The translations under genes were made by a program, and so were the position numbers. Positions 13,915 through 23,100 of a DNA stretch of 64,000 nucleotides are shown one piece after another. The notes beneath the pieces were generated by a model. It saw nothing but the letters and a program-made list of their open reading frames with translations. It searched no databases and was not told the DNA's origin. The first letter of the stretch is position 1. Each line of letters begins with the position of its first letter. Source of the stretch: Lachnospiraceae bacterium (GTDB taxonomy: Bacteria > Bacillota > Clostridia > Lachnospirales > Lachnospiraceae). The stretch lies in NCBI GenBank assembly GCA_910575005.1, contig CAJTCL010000004.1, positions 1 to 64,000 on the forward strand, given 5' to 3'.

Positions 13915-16900
13915 TTACATCTCCCTCTGATTTTTCTTTTCATTTTCCTTTGCTTCATGGTCTTTGCCCTGACCGGAAACAATCGCCTTTTTCTCCGCAA
14001 GGCGGGCTTTTAAGGAAGTCCTTGCTGCCGGACGCTCCTGCTCCCTTCTGTTTTCTTCCTTTTGGGCTTTCTCCCCTGCCCCGTTATTCAGCACGTTGTC
14101 AATCATGTTATAGTTGTTTTCTTCCAGTTCCTCAATCTTGGCAAGGGGCTTGTATTCCGACAGCTTTTCAAGCAGTTCCGCCGCCTTCTTTGTTTCCTCC
14201 GGCTCTGCGCCCTCCACAAGCACATTGGCAAGCCAATCTGTCATATATCCGGTATCGCCTTTTTCTATGGCTTCCGCCCCGTCCGCCACATTTTCCGTCA
14301 TGCTCTGTATGCTGTCATGGTATTGGTTCCGGTCATAATCATACACAAAACGGTCAAACTCTACCGCAAGCTGTTCCGCAGGCGTCAGGTCAGGCATACG
14401 GATTTCCCACACCCTCGCTTCCATTTCCTCGCTCATCTTCCCGTCAATCTCCATGTCGGGCAGCTTCGCCGCAAGCTGGGCGATTACTTCCATCGCCTGC
14501 GGATTGTCCTTTATTTCAGGGATATAGTCTAATATCTCTAAATCAATCCGCCTGCCGGACAGTATATCCATTTCCGTATCCTGATATGGTTCATCGCCCG
14601 GTTTATGGATACTGACGCCGATTGCGGGTATCCCGTTCATGCGCTCCGGCGGTATCTGCTTCCAGATAGCGATTGCTTCATCAACAGTAGGGATATTCTC
14701 ATAAAACTCGCCTAAATTGTGGAACTCTCCGCACTCCGCAACGGTCAGCGTGACTTCCGGCTCTGCCCGCTCCGGGAATAAAGCTGCCCGCAGCCCTTTT
14801 TCCTCATGGTTTTCTCCGTCAAATATCGTGATCCGGTCAGTTTCCGCATTGAACTCTATGGAAAAGTCCAGCCTTTCCCCCTGCTGAATCTGTGCAAACT
14901 CCCCGATGTCAATCCGCTCTCCATACTGCCCCATATCCACAAAAGGCAGCCTGCACTCCGCATAGGCTCTGCACAGCCCTTCCGCATCAAGACCGCTTGT
15001 ATTCTTAAACCACCGTTCCTCGTCATTCATGCGGATATTGAAAAGGCTTATCAGCTCATGTTCTCTTGCTTCACGCACTCTGTCAAGATATTCCTCCACA
15101 TTCGGAAGGTACGTTTCAAGCGTTCCCGTCCTTTGGGCGGTAATCGGGTTTATATCCACTTTTATGCCGCCAATAGAAAGCCCGTCTGCATTGAATGTGT
15201 CAAACAGCACATCTTCACGCTCGTTTGTGGAAAGTTCCACCGCCACGTCAAGGTCAGAGCCGTTCCGCTCCAATCCCCGGCATCTGCTCCCGGTTACTGC
15301 CACGTCCACAATCTCCGCATCAATGCCGGATTCATCAATCTTTGCCTGCACATGGCATTTTACGGTTTCCTCAATCTCTGACGGGTTCATTTCGCTGATC
15401 TCATGGAATAATTCATCGGTCTTTGCCTTGAAGTCTGCGACCACATTTCCCTTCGGTTCGATTTTGTCTGCCGCTTCCACCCTTTCCATCAATCCATCAT
15501 AATCAATCGGTATCAGTTCGTCACTGTCACGGATATTCCCCCTTGCTCCGTTATCAAAAGGATTGTCTTTCAAATCTTCCACTATATTGTCAAGCGCTTC
15601 CCTGATGTCCACATCGGGATTGTCATACACACCACCGTCTATTTCCTTGTAATCCATTCCCATAATGGAATAATCATAGCCGCCCTCTGTTTCCTGTATG
15701 CTGATATAGCGGTCTGCTATCTGGAAGGCAAGCTCCGTTTCCGGCATTTTTTCCGGCTCTGCTGTCAGCTTCAAATCATGTCCAGAAGTGTCCTGCCTGT
15801 CCTCTAAGGATTGTTTCATCTCCGCAAGCACTTGTTCCCGTTCATCTCCGAGGTCAATGATCTCGTCCTCATCTTCCAAATCCAACGCTGCGGCTGTCTG
15901 CTTTGCTCCGGCTGGCTCTGCCTGCTGTTCAGACTGCTTCGGTTCTATCTGTTCCGGCTCTGCCTGTTTTGGTTCTGCGTCGGACTTCTGGACATCATGT
16001 CCAGAAGTTTCTTTTACTTCCTCCTGTTCCTCTGCGGCTCTGGCTTGAACAATATCCTTATACTCATTTTCCATCAGACCAAGAAATGCGCTTCCCATTT
16101 CTTCATAAGAAATATGTTTTTGGGCATTTCCCAAAGTGACTGTCACATCTTCAACTCCAAACACCGCAACAGCGTCATGTTCGCCTACTCCTATTACCCG
16201 TTCATAGCCGCCAATAAGAGCCTTTGCAAATTCCTCACGAATATCCTCTCCATTTTGCATACGGAAAGCTATATCATATATGTCAGGCTCTGATACCAAG
16301 CCGCCACCATACAACGCTTTTTCGCTTGGCTTAAATCTGTCAATATATCCGTCCTCAAAAAAGCGATACCCCAAATCTTCTATCTCATCCCACGCAAGAA
16401 ATTTTTTTGCAACCAAAGGCGCATTGTCTGTTTCAAGGAACTGCTTTTCTTCCTCTGTCAGTTCAATCCCCGTTCTGTCCGCCTCCTGCTCCTTTACGCC
16501 CTCCAATGCCCTTGTAAAATGCGGAAGTTCCGTAAACCCATAAGAATCTACAAAGTGTGTGCTGTTCTTCCCGTCCTCATGCAGCACAACAATGTCGCTG
16601 ACAGAAAGGGAATGTCCTTTGTAATCCGCCGGGTGGTCTATATTAAACTTTTCAAAAAGAGAATTGAGCCTTTGGCTTTGTGTCTGCCCCTGAATGTCCG
16701 AAAGTTCCCCCGTATAGATAAGATTGTAATTCCCCGGCTGGATTTCTTTGAAGTCATCAGACAGAAGATTCCTTCTTAGCAATTCCCCTGTGCCTGCAAA
16801 ATGAAAACCACGAAGCTCCGGGCTGTCTTTTAACTGGTAAATGCCATATTTGTCCGTATCTCCATATAATAGCTGCGCTTCTTTTTCCGGTGCGCCCTCC

Positions 16901-18870
16901 GCAAGTTCCTCCTGCATGGAACGGAACGCCCTCTCGTTTTCCCAATCGCCCTTTTCTATGCCAAAGATGCCCTCATACTCCGTAATCTGTTCCTCCCCCT
17001 CTATCAAGGTTTCCGAACCGTCCTCATGGAGCTGGTAGACAGGCAGGTCACGCTCAAACAGTTCCACCGCTGTTTCTTTTGTGAGCGGCAGCATTTCTTC
17101 CCATGTATATCCGTATTCGTGCATTTGTGACAGCCCGATCATGCCGTCAGGGAGCGCATCTATCTCCGCCTGCGCCCGATCCATTGTTTCCATAAGCAGG
17201 GAAATATCATCTTTCTGCCCCGCAATAGACCTTGCAAGGGAAACCGTTTCCTCCATGTTGTCCAGCTTATAAGCATGGTTCATAATCAGGTTCTTTTCCT
17301 CCATACCAAATACTGTCCCGGAAAATTCCATGCGGCTGATAAGCTGCTCTGCCTGCTGCATAGAGGAAAGGTGGTGTTTCATTGACACTTCTTTTTTATT
17401 CAGGTCAATCTCAAAGTCATTAAACTGCGGGTATCCGTCATTTCTGCCGCCGCCGACAATAATAGGGATATAATCAGCGTCATAATTTTCCAGACATCTG
17501 TGGACGCTCTTTATGCCCTTTTCTTCCAGCTTTGCAAGCGCCGCCATAATCTCCTGCACTTCCTCTGGCGTTTTATTGGTAATGCGCTCTACCTCAAAAC
17601 CGTCCGCATAGGTAATCTTCAAAATCACATCATCTGCCCCGATAGGCTCTTTTGCTTTTTCATTCAGTGCCATTTCTGCCTGCATATCAATCACTTCGTT
17701 TGTGTCAATATTATACCGGACATCAAGGCGGTACTCCCCAAACTCCTTTGTATCCTGATTGGCAATCTCCGTAGTCCATGCACCCCTGCTCTCCAGATAT
17801 GCGGCAGCGTTCAGCCTGTCATCCTCATTCATGCCAGAAAGCGCTTCCACAATCTCCGCTGCTTCCATGCCCTTTACGCTCAAAAGGCTGTATTCTGACA
17901 AGTCCTCTTTCTGTATCAGAAGAAGGCTCTCTTTTTCCTGCTCCTGCATGATTTCCCGGTCACGCTGTAATTCCTGAAGCTGCCCCTCAATGCCCGTTAT
18001 CAGTTCCGATGCAGTTTTCCGGATTGTGTCAAGGGAAGATTTTAACTCCCTCATGTCTTTTCCGCTGCTCCACCCGGCTATGTATCCGAAAGAATAATCT
18101 GATGTGTCTATGCCGAAGTGCTGGCACACCGTATAGGCAATACTTTCCGCTTCGACTTCTTTGGTGTTCCTGTCCTTTGCAGGAGCAAGCAGATTGTCAT
18201 TTTCCACTTCCCGGCTGTGCAGCATGGCATGTGCGGTTTCATGCACCATTGTTTTCAAAGTCTGGCTCTCGCCCATGCCCTCCTGCACCCCGATCCGGTT
18301 CTCTGCGGGGCTGAAATATCCCTTTGAATCGCCGGGAATTTCCTCAAAGCTGATTGATACGGGGGAAACATAGGTAATTGCCTTGATAAAGTCCTCATAG
18401 CCCTCCACTGTCGCTAATAATTCCTTTGCTTCCAGTTCCGGGATAGGCTCTCCGTCCGTCTGCGATACGTCAAATACGGACACCGCACGAAAAGCGGGAA
18501 TCTTTACCTCCACTTCCTCGGTCTGCGGCATACCGTCCTTGTCAAACACCACTTCGCCTGTTACCGGGTCTAACTTATCCCGTTCCTCTTTTATCTTATA
18601 TGGGGCAGGGGCAAGGATACGGATTCCCTTTTCCCCTTTATTTACATGGCGGTTGAAATTGGTCTGCCATGCCTTGAAGCCTGCGACTAAGGTTGCGTCG
18701 GGCTTTTGTAAGGCTATCAAAAGCGTGTTGTTGACGCTGTAATTATGGAATTTTGACATAGTGGAGAGATAATTTTTGTACTTCTCGCTCTCAAATAATT
18801 CTTTTAAGCCTTCTTCCAGCTTGTCGGTGATTTCTTTTACTTTCTGTTTTTCTGTTTTTGCGTCTGCCAT
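13915..18870 (-). CDS. LtrC/ArdC-like giant multidomain protein with zincin and nucleotidyltransferase modules
   Basis: A 1651-residue protein. Residues 1-150 are the ArdC N-terminal ssDNA-binding-type domain (FHNYSVNNTLLIALQKPDAT, NKGEKGIRILAPAPYK). At about 160-290 follows a zincin metallopeptidase fold with HETAHAMLHS (His near 212-216) and a downstream glutamate in EVEAESIAYTVC. Residues about 390-950 hold polyvalent domains without a catalytic motif that I recognise. A disordered Gln/Glu/Pro linker (about 950-1060) carries TSGHDVQ and a partial second copy. At about 1160-1260 there is a nucleotidyltransferase-like segment (GSRCRGLERNGSDLDVAVEL). Proteins of this type protect or prepare incoming DNA in recipients; that role is inferred from ArdC relatives. 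The ATG at 18870 has AAAGGA upstream. Confidence 0.82.
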   Translation of the reverse strand: MADAKTEKQKVKEITDKLEEGLKELFESEKYKNYLSTMSKFHNYSVNNTLLIALQKPDATLVAGFKAWQTNFNRHVNKGEKGIRILAPAPYKIKEERDKLDPVTGEVVFDKDGMPQTEEVEVKIPAFRAVSVFDVSQTDGEPIPELEAKELLATVEGYEDFIKAITYVSPVSISFEEIPGDSKGYFSPAENRIGVQEGMGESQTLKTMVHETAHAMLHSREVENDNLLAPAKDRNTKEVEAESIAYTVCQHFGIDTSDYSFGYIAGWSSGKDMRELKSSLDTIRKTASELITGIEGQLQELQRDREIMQEQEKESLLLIQKEDLSEYSLLSVKGMEAAEIVEALSGMNEDDRLNAAAYLESRGAWTTEIANQDTKEFGEYRLDVRYNIDTNEVIDMQAEMALNEKAKEPIGADDVILKITYADGFEVERITNKTPEEVQEIMAALAKLEEKGIKSVHRCLENYDADYIPIIVGGGRNDGYPQFNDFEIDLNKKEVSMKHHLSSMQQAEQLISRMEFSGTVFGMEEKNLIMNHAYKLDNMEETVSLARSIAGQKDDISLLMETMDRAQAEIDALPDGMIGLSQMHEYGYTWEEMLPLTKETAVELFERDLPVYQLHEDGSETLIEGEEQITEYEGIFGIEKGDWENERAFRSMQEELAEGAPEKEAQLLYGDTDKYGIYQLKDSPELRGFHFAGTGELLRRNLLSDDFKEIQPGNYNLIYTGELSDIQGQTQSQRLNSLFEKFNIDHPADYKGHSLSVSDIVVLHEDGKNSTHFVDSYGFTELPHFTRALEGVKEQEADRTGIELTEEEKQFLETDNAPLVAKKFLAWDEIEDLGYRFFEDGYIDRFKPSEKALYGGGLVSEPDIYDIAFRMQNGEDIREEFAKALIGGYERVIGVGEHDAVAVFGVEDVTVTLGNAQKHISYEEMGSAFLGLMENEYKDIVQARAAEEQEEVKETSGHDVQKSDAEPKQAEPEQIEPKQSEQQAEPAGAKQTAAALDLEDEDEIIDLGDEREQVLAEMKQSLEDRQDTSGHDLKLTAEPEKMPETELAFQIADRYISIQETEGGYDYSIMGMDYKEIDGGVYDNPDVDIREALDNIVEDLKDNPFDNGARGNIRDSDELIPIDYDGLMERVEAADKIEPKGNVVADFKAKTDELFHEISEMNPSEIEETVKCHVQAKIDESGIDAEIVDVAVTGSRCRGLERNGSDLDVAVELSTNEREDVLFDTFNADGLSIGGIKVDINPITAQRTGTLETYLPNVEEYLDRVREAREHELISLFNIRMNDEERWFKNTSGLDAEGLCRAYAECRLPFVDMGQYGERIDIGEFAQIQQGERLDFSIEFNAETDRITIFDGENHEEKGLRAALFPERAEPEVTLTVAECGEFHNLGEFYENIPTVDEAIAIWKQIPPERMNGIPAIGVSIHKPGDEPYQDTEMDILSGRRIDLEILDYIPEIKDNPQAMEVIAQLAAKLPDMEIDGKMSEEMEARVWEIRMPDLTPAEQLAVEFDRFVYDYDRNQYHDSIQSMTENVADGAEAIEKGDTGYMTDWLANVLVEGAEPEETKKAAELLEKLSEYKPLAKIEELEENNYNMIDNVLNNGAGEKAQKEENRREQERPAARTSLKARLAEKKAIVSGQGKDHEAKENEKKNQREM
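15775..15788. repeat. Half copy of the 23-bp palindrome
   Basis: Carries the right arm ATGTCCAGAAG and centre; the left arm is lost. The reading frame gives DTSGHDLKL, very close to the [10 protein letters not shown] of the copy at 20453, suggesting decay of a once complete element inside the LtrC-like linker. Confidence 0.6.
15985..16007. repeat. 23-bp dispersed palindrome, in LtrC-like gene
   Basis: Arms CTTCTGGACAT and ATGTCCAGAAG around one base, perfect. Read in the gene as [10 protein letters not shown] within a disordered linker. Confidence 0.85.
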
Positions 18871-18894
18871 AGTTTCAATCCTTTCTTTGCATGA

Positions 18895-18926
18895 AAAAAA
18901 GACAATCCAATCCGACTGTCTTTTTT
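18895..18926. terminator. Bidirectional terminator-like hairpin upstream of the LtrC-like gene
   Basis: Perfect 10-bp stem AAAAAAGACA / TGTCTTTTTT with a 12-nt loop. The A/T ends give a T tract in both directions. It lies 24 bp upstream of the LtrC-like start, so that gene would need its own promoter or readthrough. Confidence 0.7.
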
Positions 18927-18939
18927 CCTGAAAACAGAA

Positions 18940-18980
18940 AAAGCAGCGAACCGATTTCTAAAAATCCTGTTCACTGCTTT
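18940..18980 (-). terminator. Terminator of the Rpn-like gene
   Basis: 12-bp stem with one G-U pair (AAAGCAGTGAAC / GTTCGCTGCTTT on the minus strand) followed by TTCTGTTTT, 28 nt after the Rpn-like stop codon. Confidence 0.7.
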
Positions 18981-19007
18981 ACTGTATTTGTTATTAAGTT
19001 TCTTTGA

Positions 19008-19958
19008 TTATGCCAATATTGGCTCTGCTCTCTCAATGATAGCTTCTACTTCCCTAACACTCTTTTCTACAATTTCTGCTATCTGTTCAGATGTATAGCC
19101 TTTCTTGTGCATATTCATAATTACGCCTGCTAAGGCATTATCCGTTGCTTTTTCCCTGATTCCCTGCGACAAATTACACATAGCGCTCACGTCCTCTCTT
19201 ATTCTATCGTCTACCGCAATACTATATTCTTTTTCCATAATCCCTAATTTTTCATCAACCGAAAGTTCCATTGACAAAAGCGTACTCAGCAGGCGATGCA
19301 GCTCATATTTATCATCATGCTCCGGAAGTTCATTTGCTATACCGATCAATACAATATTCAGCAGGTCAAGCCCACCTTTCCACTGATAAGAGCCAAGTAA
19401 ATCATCCTTTGCCAGATGCACATAAGCCATGCTGTTCTCATCCATGTTCATACAAACCCAAATGGAAAAAACACGTTTTATGTCATTATAATTTGTCTTA
19501 ACAAAATCCCTTTCCTTCTGCGAGGAAACAAGGCGGCTTACATAGAATACTGCCCGGTTCAGGATATGGTAGCCTGTCGGCTCGTCTTTTTGTGCTTCCA
19601 CATTCAAAATCACCTGTGAAATACCGTCTTTCATGCGTACATAAAAAATAATGTCAAACCGGATAAGCCCTTCGTTAATCTCCGCATTTTCCGTATTCAG
19701 CCCGACAATCCGCTGCCCGTTTTCTTCCCTTTCTATGTTGGTAAGCCCCGGTTCCACCGGAACCACACCGATAAAAGGCTCTCCCTCAATGTATGATACG
19801 GCATCTTTCGGGTCCATTCCCTTAAACTCATCTACCGTTTTTACCAGTATATGCGCCAGAATACTCTTATTTCCCAACAGGCGTTTTGCCCTGTCATCGT
19901 ATTGTGCGTCTTTATCCGCCGCATTTACCGCATTTTTTATTTCTGTGTCCACAGCCAT
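19008..19958 (-). CDS. Rpn/PD-(D/E)XK nuclease-family protein
   Basis: A 316-residue protein of the Rpn / 'PD-(D/E)XK nuclease family transposase' type, proteins that promote recombination. The nuclease-like core is about residues 20-180: FKGMDPKDAVSYIEGEPF, then IRFDIIFYVRMKDG and the catalytic-type segment ILNVEAQKDEPTGYHILNRAVFY (the E-x-Q motif). The C-terminus (MHKKGYTSEQIAEIVEKSVREVEAII) is a helix-turn-helix-like pair common in the family. Good GGAGGTCTATGGC context at the start (9 nt spacing is short but AAAGGAGG is present). It stands between two terminators, separate from the two giant genes around it, so it looks like an independent insertion. Confidence 0.82.
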   Translation of the reverse strand: MAVDTEIKNAVNAADKDAQYDDRAKRLLGNKSILAHILVKTVDEFKGMDPKDAVSYIEGEPFIGVVPVEPGLTNIEREENGQRIVGLNTENAEINEGLIRFDIIFYVRMKDGISQVILNVEAQKDEPTGYHILNRAVFYVSRLVSSQKERDFVKTNYNDIKRVFSIWVCMNMDENSMAYVHLAKDDLLGSYQWKGGLDLLNIVLIGIANELPEHDDKYELHRLLSTLLSMELSVDEKLGIMEKEYSIAVDDRIREDVSAMCNLSQGIREKATDNALAGVIMNMHKKGYTSEQIAEIVEKSVREVEAIIERAEPILA

Positions 19959-20179
19959 AGACCTCCTTTTGTATATTTGCCGGAAACGTCAAAGCCATTC
20001 CCATAGGTATATGACCTCAAATTCATTATACCCTGAAAGTCCTGTTAAATCAATCGGAACTTTTTAAGCGGCTGGACGATTATAACTAAATCGCATAAAT
20101 TTTTAATCCTTATAACACTTCCTCCCTTCCCTGCTAATGCGGGGAAAGGACAACACTATGGCTGTCCTCCCCGAAATAG
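19959..20179. other. Intergenic with a GC hairpin
   Basis: No gene. A hairpin at 20141-20172 (GGGGAAAGGACA / TGTCCTCCCC, one bulge) lies just after the stop of the 3531-residue gene and may protect or end its message; no T tract follows. AT-rich sequence at 20020-20110 could hold the promoter of the Rpn-like gene on the minus strand only weakly; none is convincing. Confidence 0.45.
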
Positions 20180-23100
20180 TTATAAAGTTTCTTCTTTGTC
20201 TTTTTCCTTTTTCGGCATGGTCTTTTCCATATCCCCTCCGGCAACCTTTCTTTTAAACGCTTCCAGCTTCTCCTTTAATGAGGTTCTCTGTGCGGGCTTG
20301 TCACCCATCGCCGCTACAAATTTCAGCCCCTGCGGATTGCCATTGTCCACTGTGTAATTGTGTCTTGCGTTTTCAACCGGGTATGGTATCGGCGTGTCGG
20401 CGGCAGTTTCCACCGTTTCCGATTTCTCAATGGCAGGTTCTTCCTGATTTAACTTCTGGACATCATGTCCAGAAGTGTCCTGACCGTCTTTTTCTTCCTC
20501 CCCGGCATTATCCATATCAGGACTGTCGTCCATGCCGAGGGCATTATCGCCTTTTTCGTCCATATTGAGCAGGGCGTTTAAGGCGGAAAGGCGTTCCAGC
20601 TTTTCCGCAAGCTCCGCTTCCTGTGCAAAAGGCTTGTTTACCTCCGCTTTGGCTGTTTCAAGCTGCCGCTCCACCGTTTCCAGTTTCGTTTTTGCTTCAG
20701 AAAGCTGTTTCGGCATGGATTCCAGCGCATGGTTGATACGGGCAAGGTTTCCGAGAGGGTCAGAGCCGACCTCAAGGTTATGGGAGAGCTGCCCTTTTAA
20801 GTTCATTACAAACTTATGGTTAAGCGAATCAAAGGACACAGACATCTTAAACCCGGCATATTCCCCCACTGTGGCAGGCACATTGACGGTTTTCATCTCC
20901 TTGCACATCTCTATGAGTGCGGTTCCGGCTTCCTTTCTGTCCGTATAGGTTTTATCCCCGACTTTCATAACAAACTGCTCCTTGTCTGCCGGGAGGTTTG
21001 TTTTTGCCCTTTGTATGTCAGCCTCCATGCCGCCGATCCGCTCTTTCAGAATGGCTATCTGCTGTGGGTAATGCTTTGCGATATTGTCCTCAAGGCGGTA
21101 TTTCTGGCTGGTATGGTTCGCTTTCATCAGCTTTAGCTTTGATACCTGAATATCGAGATCCATCTTTTCTTTTATATAGGGATTACCTGTCGCAAGGGCT
21201 TTTACCTCCGCATAAGTGAGCGCCGCTTCGTCCACGTCCTCGCAGCTACGCACCGGGCTTTTGCTTGTCATTATCTGCGAAATAAATTTCTGTTTATTTT
21301 CAATGACCTGCCATGAGTAGCTGTCAAATGTTCCCTCCGTCACATAACGGAAAATCTTGACTTTCTCATTCTCATTTCCCTGACGCAGAATCCGCCCCTC
21401 CTGCTGTTCGATGTCGGAAGGACGCCACGGCACATCAAGGTGGTGTAATGCGATGAGCCTGTCCTGCACGTTCGTTCCCGCCCCCATTTTCTGTGTCGAA
21501 CCCAATAAAAAACGAACCTGCCCGCTTCTCACTTTCCCGAACAGCTCCGCTTTCCGTGTGTCTGTATTCGCACTATGGATAAACGCTATCTCATTCTCCG
21601 GCACTCCTTTCTCTGCCAGTTTGTTTTTTATATCCTCATAGACGTTAAATGTTCCGTCATTTTTTGGTGTGGACAGATCACAGAAAATGAGCTGCGCCGA
21701 TTTCTGCTCTTTGGTCTGCTCCCATATCTCAAACGCCTTGTTTACACACATTACCGCTTTGGAATCCTCATTGTCCGGCAGCATATCATTGATAAGGCGC
21801 TGGTCTAAGGCTAACTTCCGCCCGTCACTGGTTATCTTGAGCATATTATCCTGATATGGTTCAACAAGCCTGTTGCGTACCGCTTCGGCTCTGTCAGCAA
21901 GCGAAGAAACCATATTCTGCTGGTACTCGCTCGGTTTTAGCACCACGTTTTCATACTCTGCTTCCGGCACAGGCAGCTTCAACATATCCGGTGTCTGAAT
22001 GTCAGCGCTTTCTTTAAATAAAGAGATAAGCTCCGGCAAATTAAAGAACTTTGCAAACCTTGTCTTTGCCCGGTATCCAGTTCCCTCCGGGGCTAATTCT
22101 ATCGCTGTTTGAGTTTCGCCAAAAGAGGAAGCCCAACTGTCAAAATGCCCAAGCCCTAACTTCTGTAACGTACCGTACTGGAGATAGCGCATATTGGTGT
22201 AAAGTTCCGTCATACTGTTGCTGATCGGTGTTCCGGTTGCAAATGTCACACCCTTGCCGCCCGTTATTTCATCGAGGTACTGGCACTTCGCAAACATATC
22301 CGAGGACTTCTGCGCTTCCGACTGCGCTATGCCCGCCACGTTCCGCATTTTTGTGTAGAGGAACAGGTTCTTGTAATAATGGCTTTCATCTACAAAGAGC
22401 CTGTCAACGCCAAGCTGCTCAAAAGTCACTACGCTGTCTTTCCTTGAAGTGTCATTCAGCTTATCAAGCCTTGTAAAGAGCGACTTTTTCGTTTTCTCCA
22501 TCTGCTTAATGGTGTAGCGTTCCCCATTATCTTCCTTTGCCTGCTGTATGGCAAGCTCTATCTCGCTGATCTGGCGCTCTATCATCGCCTGCTGGCGTTC
22601 CATTGAAAGGGGGATTTTCTCAAACTGCGAATGTCCGATAATGACCGCATCATAATCGCCTGTTGCAATCCTCGAACAGAATTTCTTCCGGTTTGCCGGC
22701 TCAAAATCTTTTTTCGTGGCAGCTAAGATATTAGCGCCCGGATATAGGCGTAAAAAATCGCTTGCCCACTGCTCCGTCAAATGGTTTGGCACGACAAATA
22801 AACTCTTTTGGCATAATCCCAACCGCCTGCTCTCCATAGCCGCCGCTGTCATTTCAAAGGTCTTGCCCGCCCCGACACAGTGCGCCAGTAAGGTATTATC
22901 CCCGTATAAAACGTGTGCGACTGCGTTTTTCTGGTGCGGTTTCAGTGTAATGTCCGGCGTCATGCCGGGGAATTTCAGGTGCGCCCCGTCATACTCCCTC
23001 GGTCTTGTGGAATTAAATAGCTTGTTGTACTTTGCCACCAAGTCCTGCCTGCGCTCCGGCTCCCGGAATATCCAGTCCTTAAAGGCTTCCCTTATGGTTT

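Noticed and set aside
13704-14000. Longer start for the TTRAP-like gene
   Set aside because: The first 30 residues are basic and come from the other-frame reading of the LtrC-like tail; the ATG at 13910 has the ribosome binding site.
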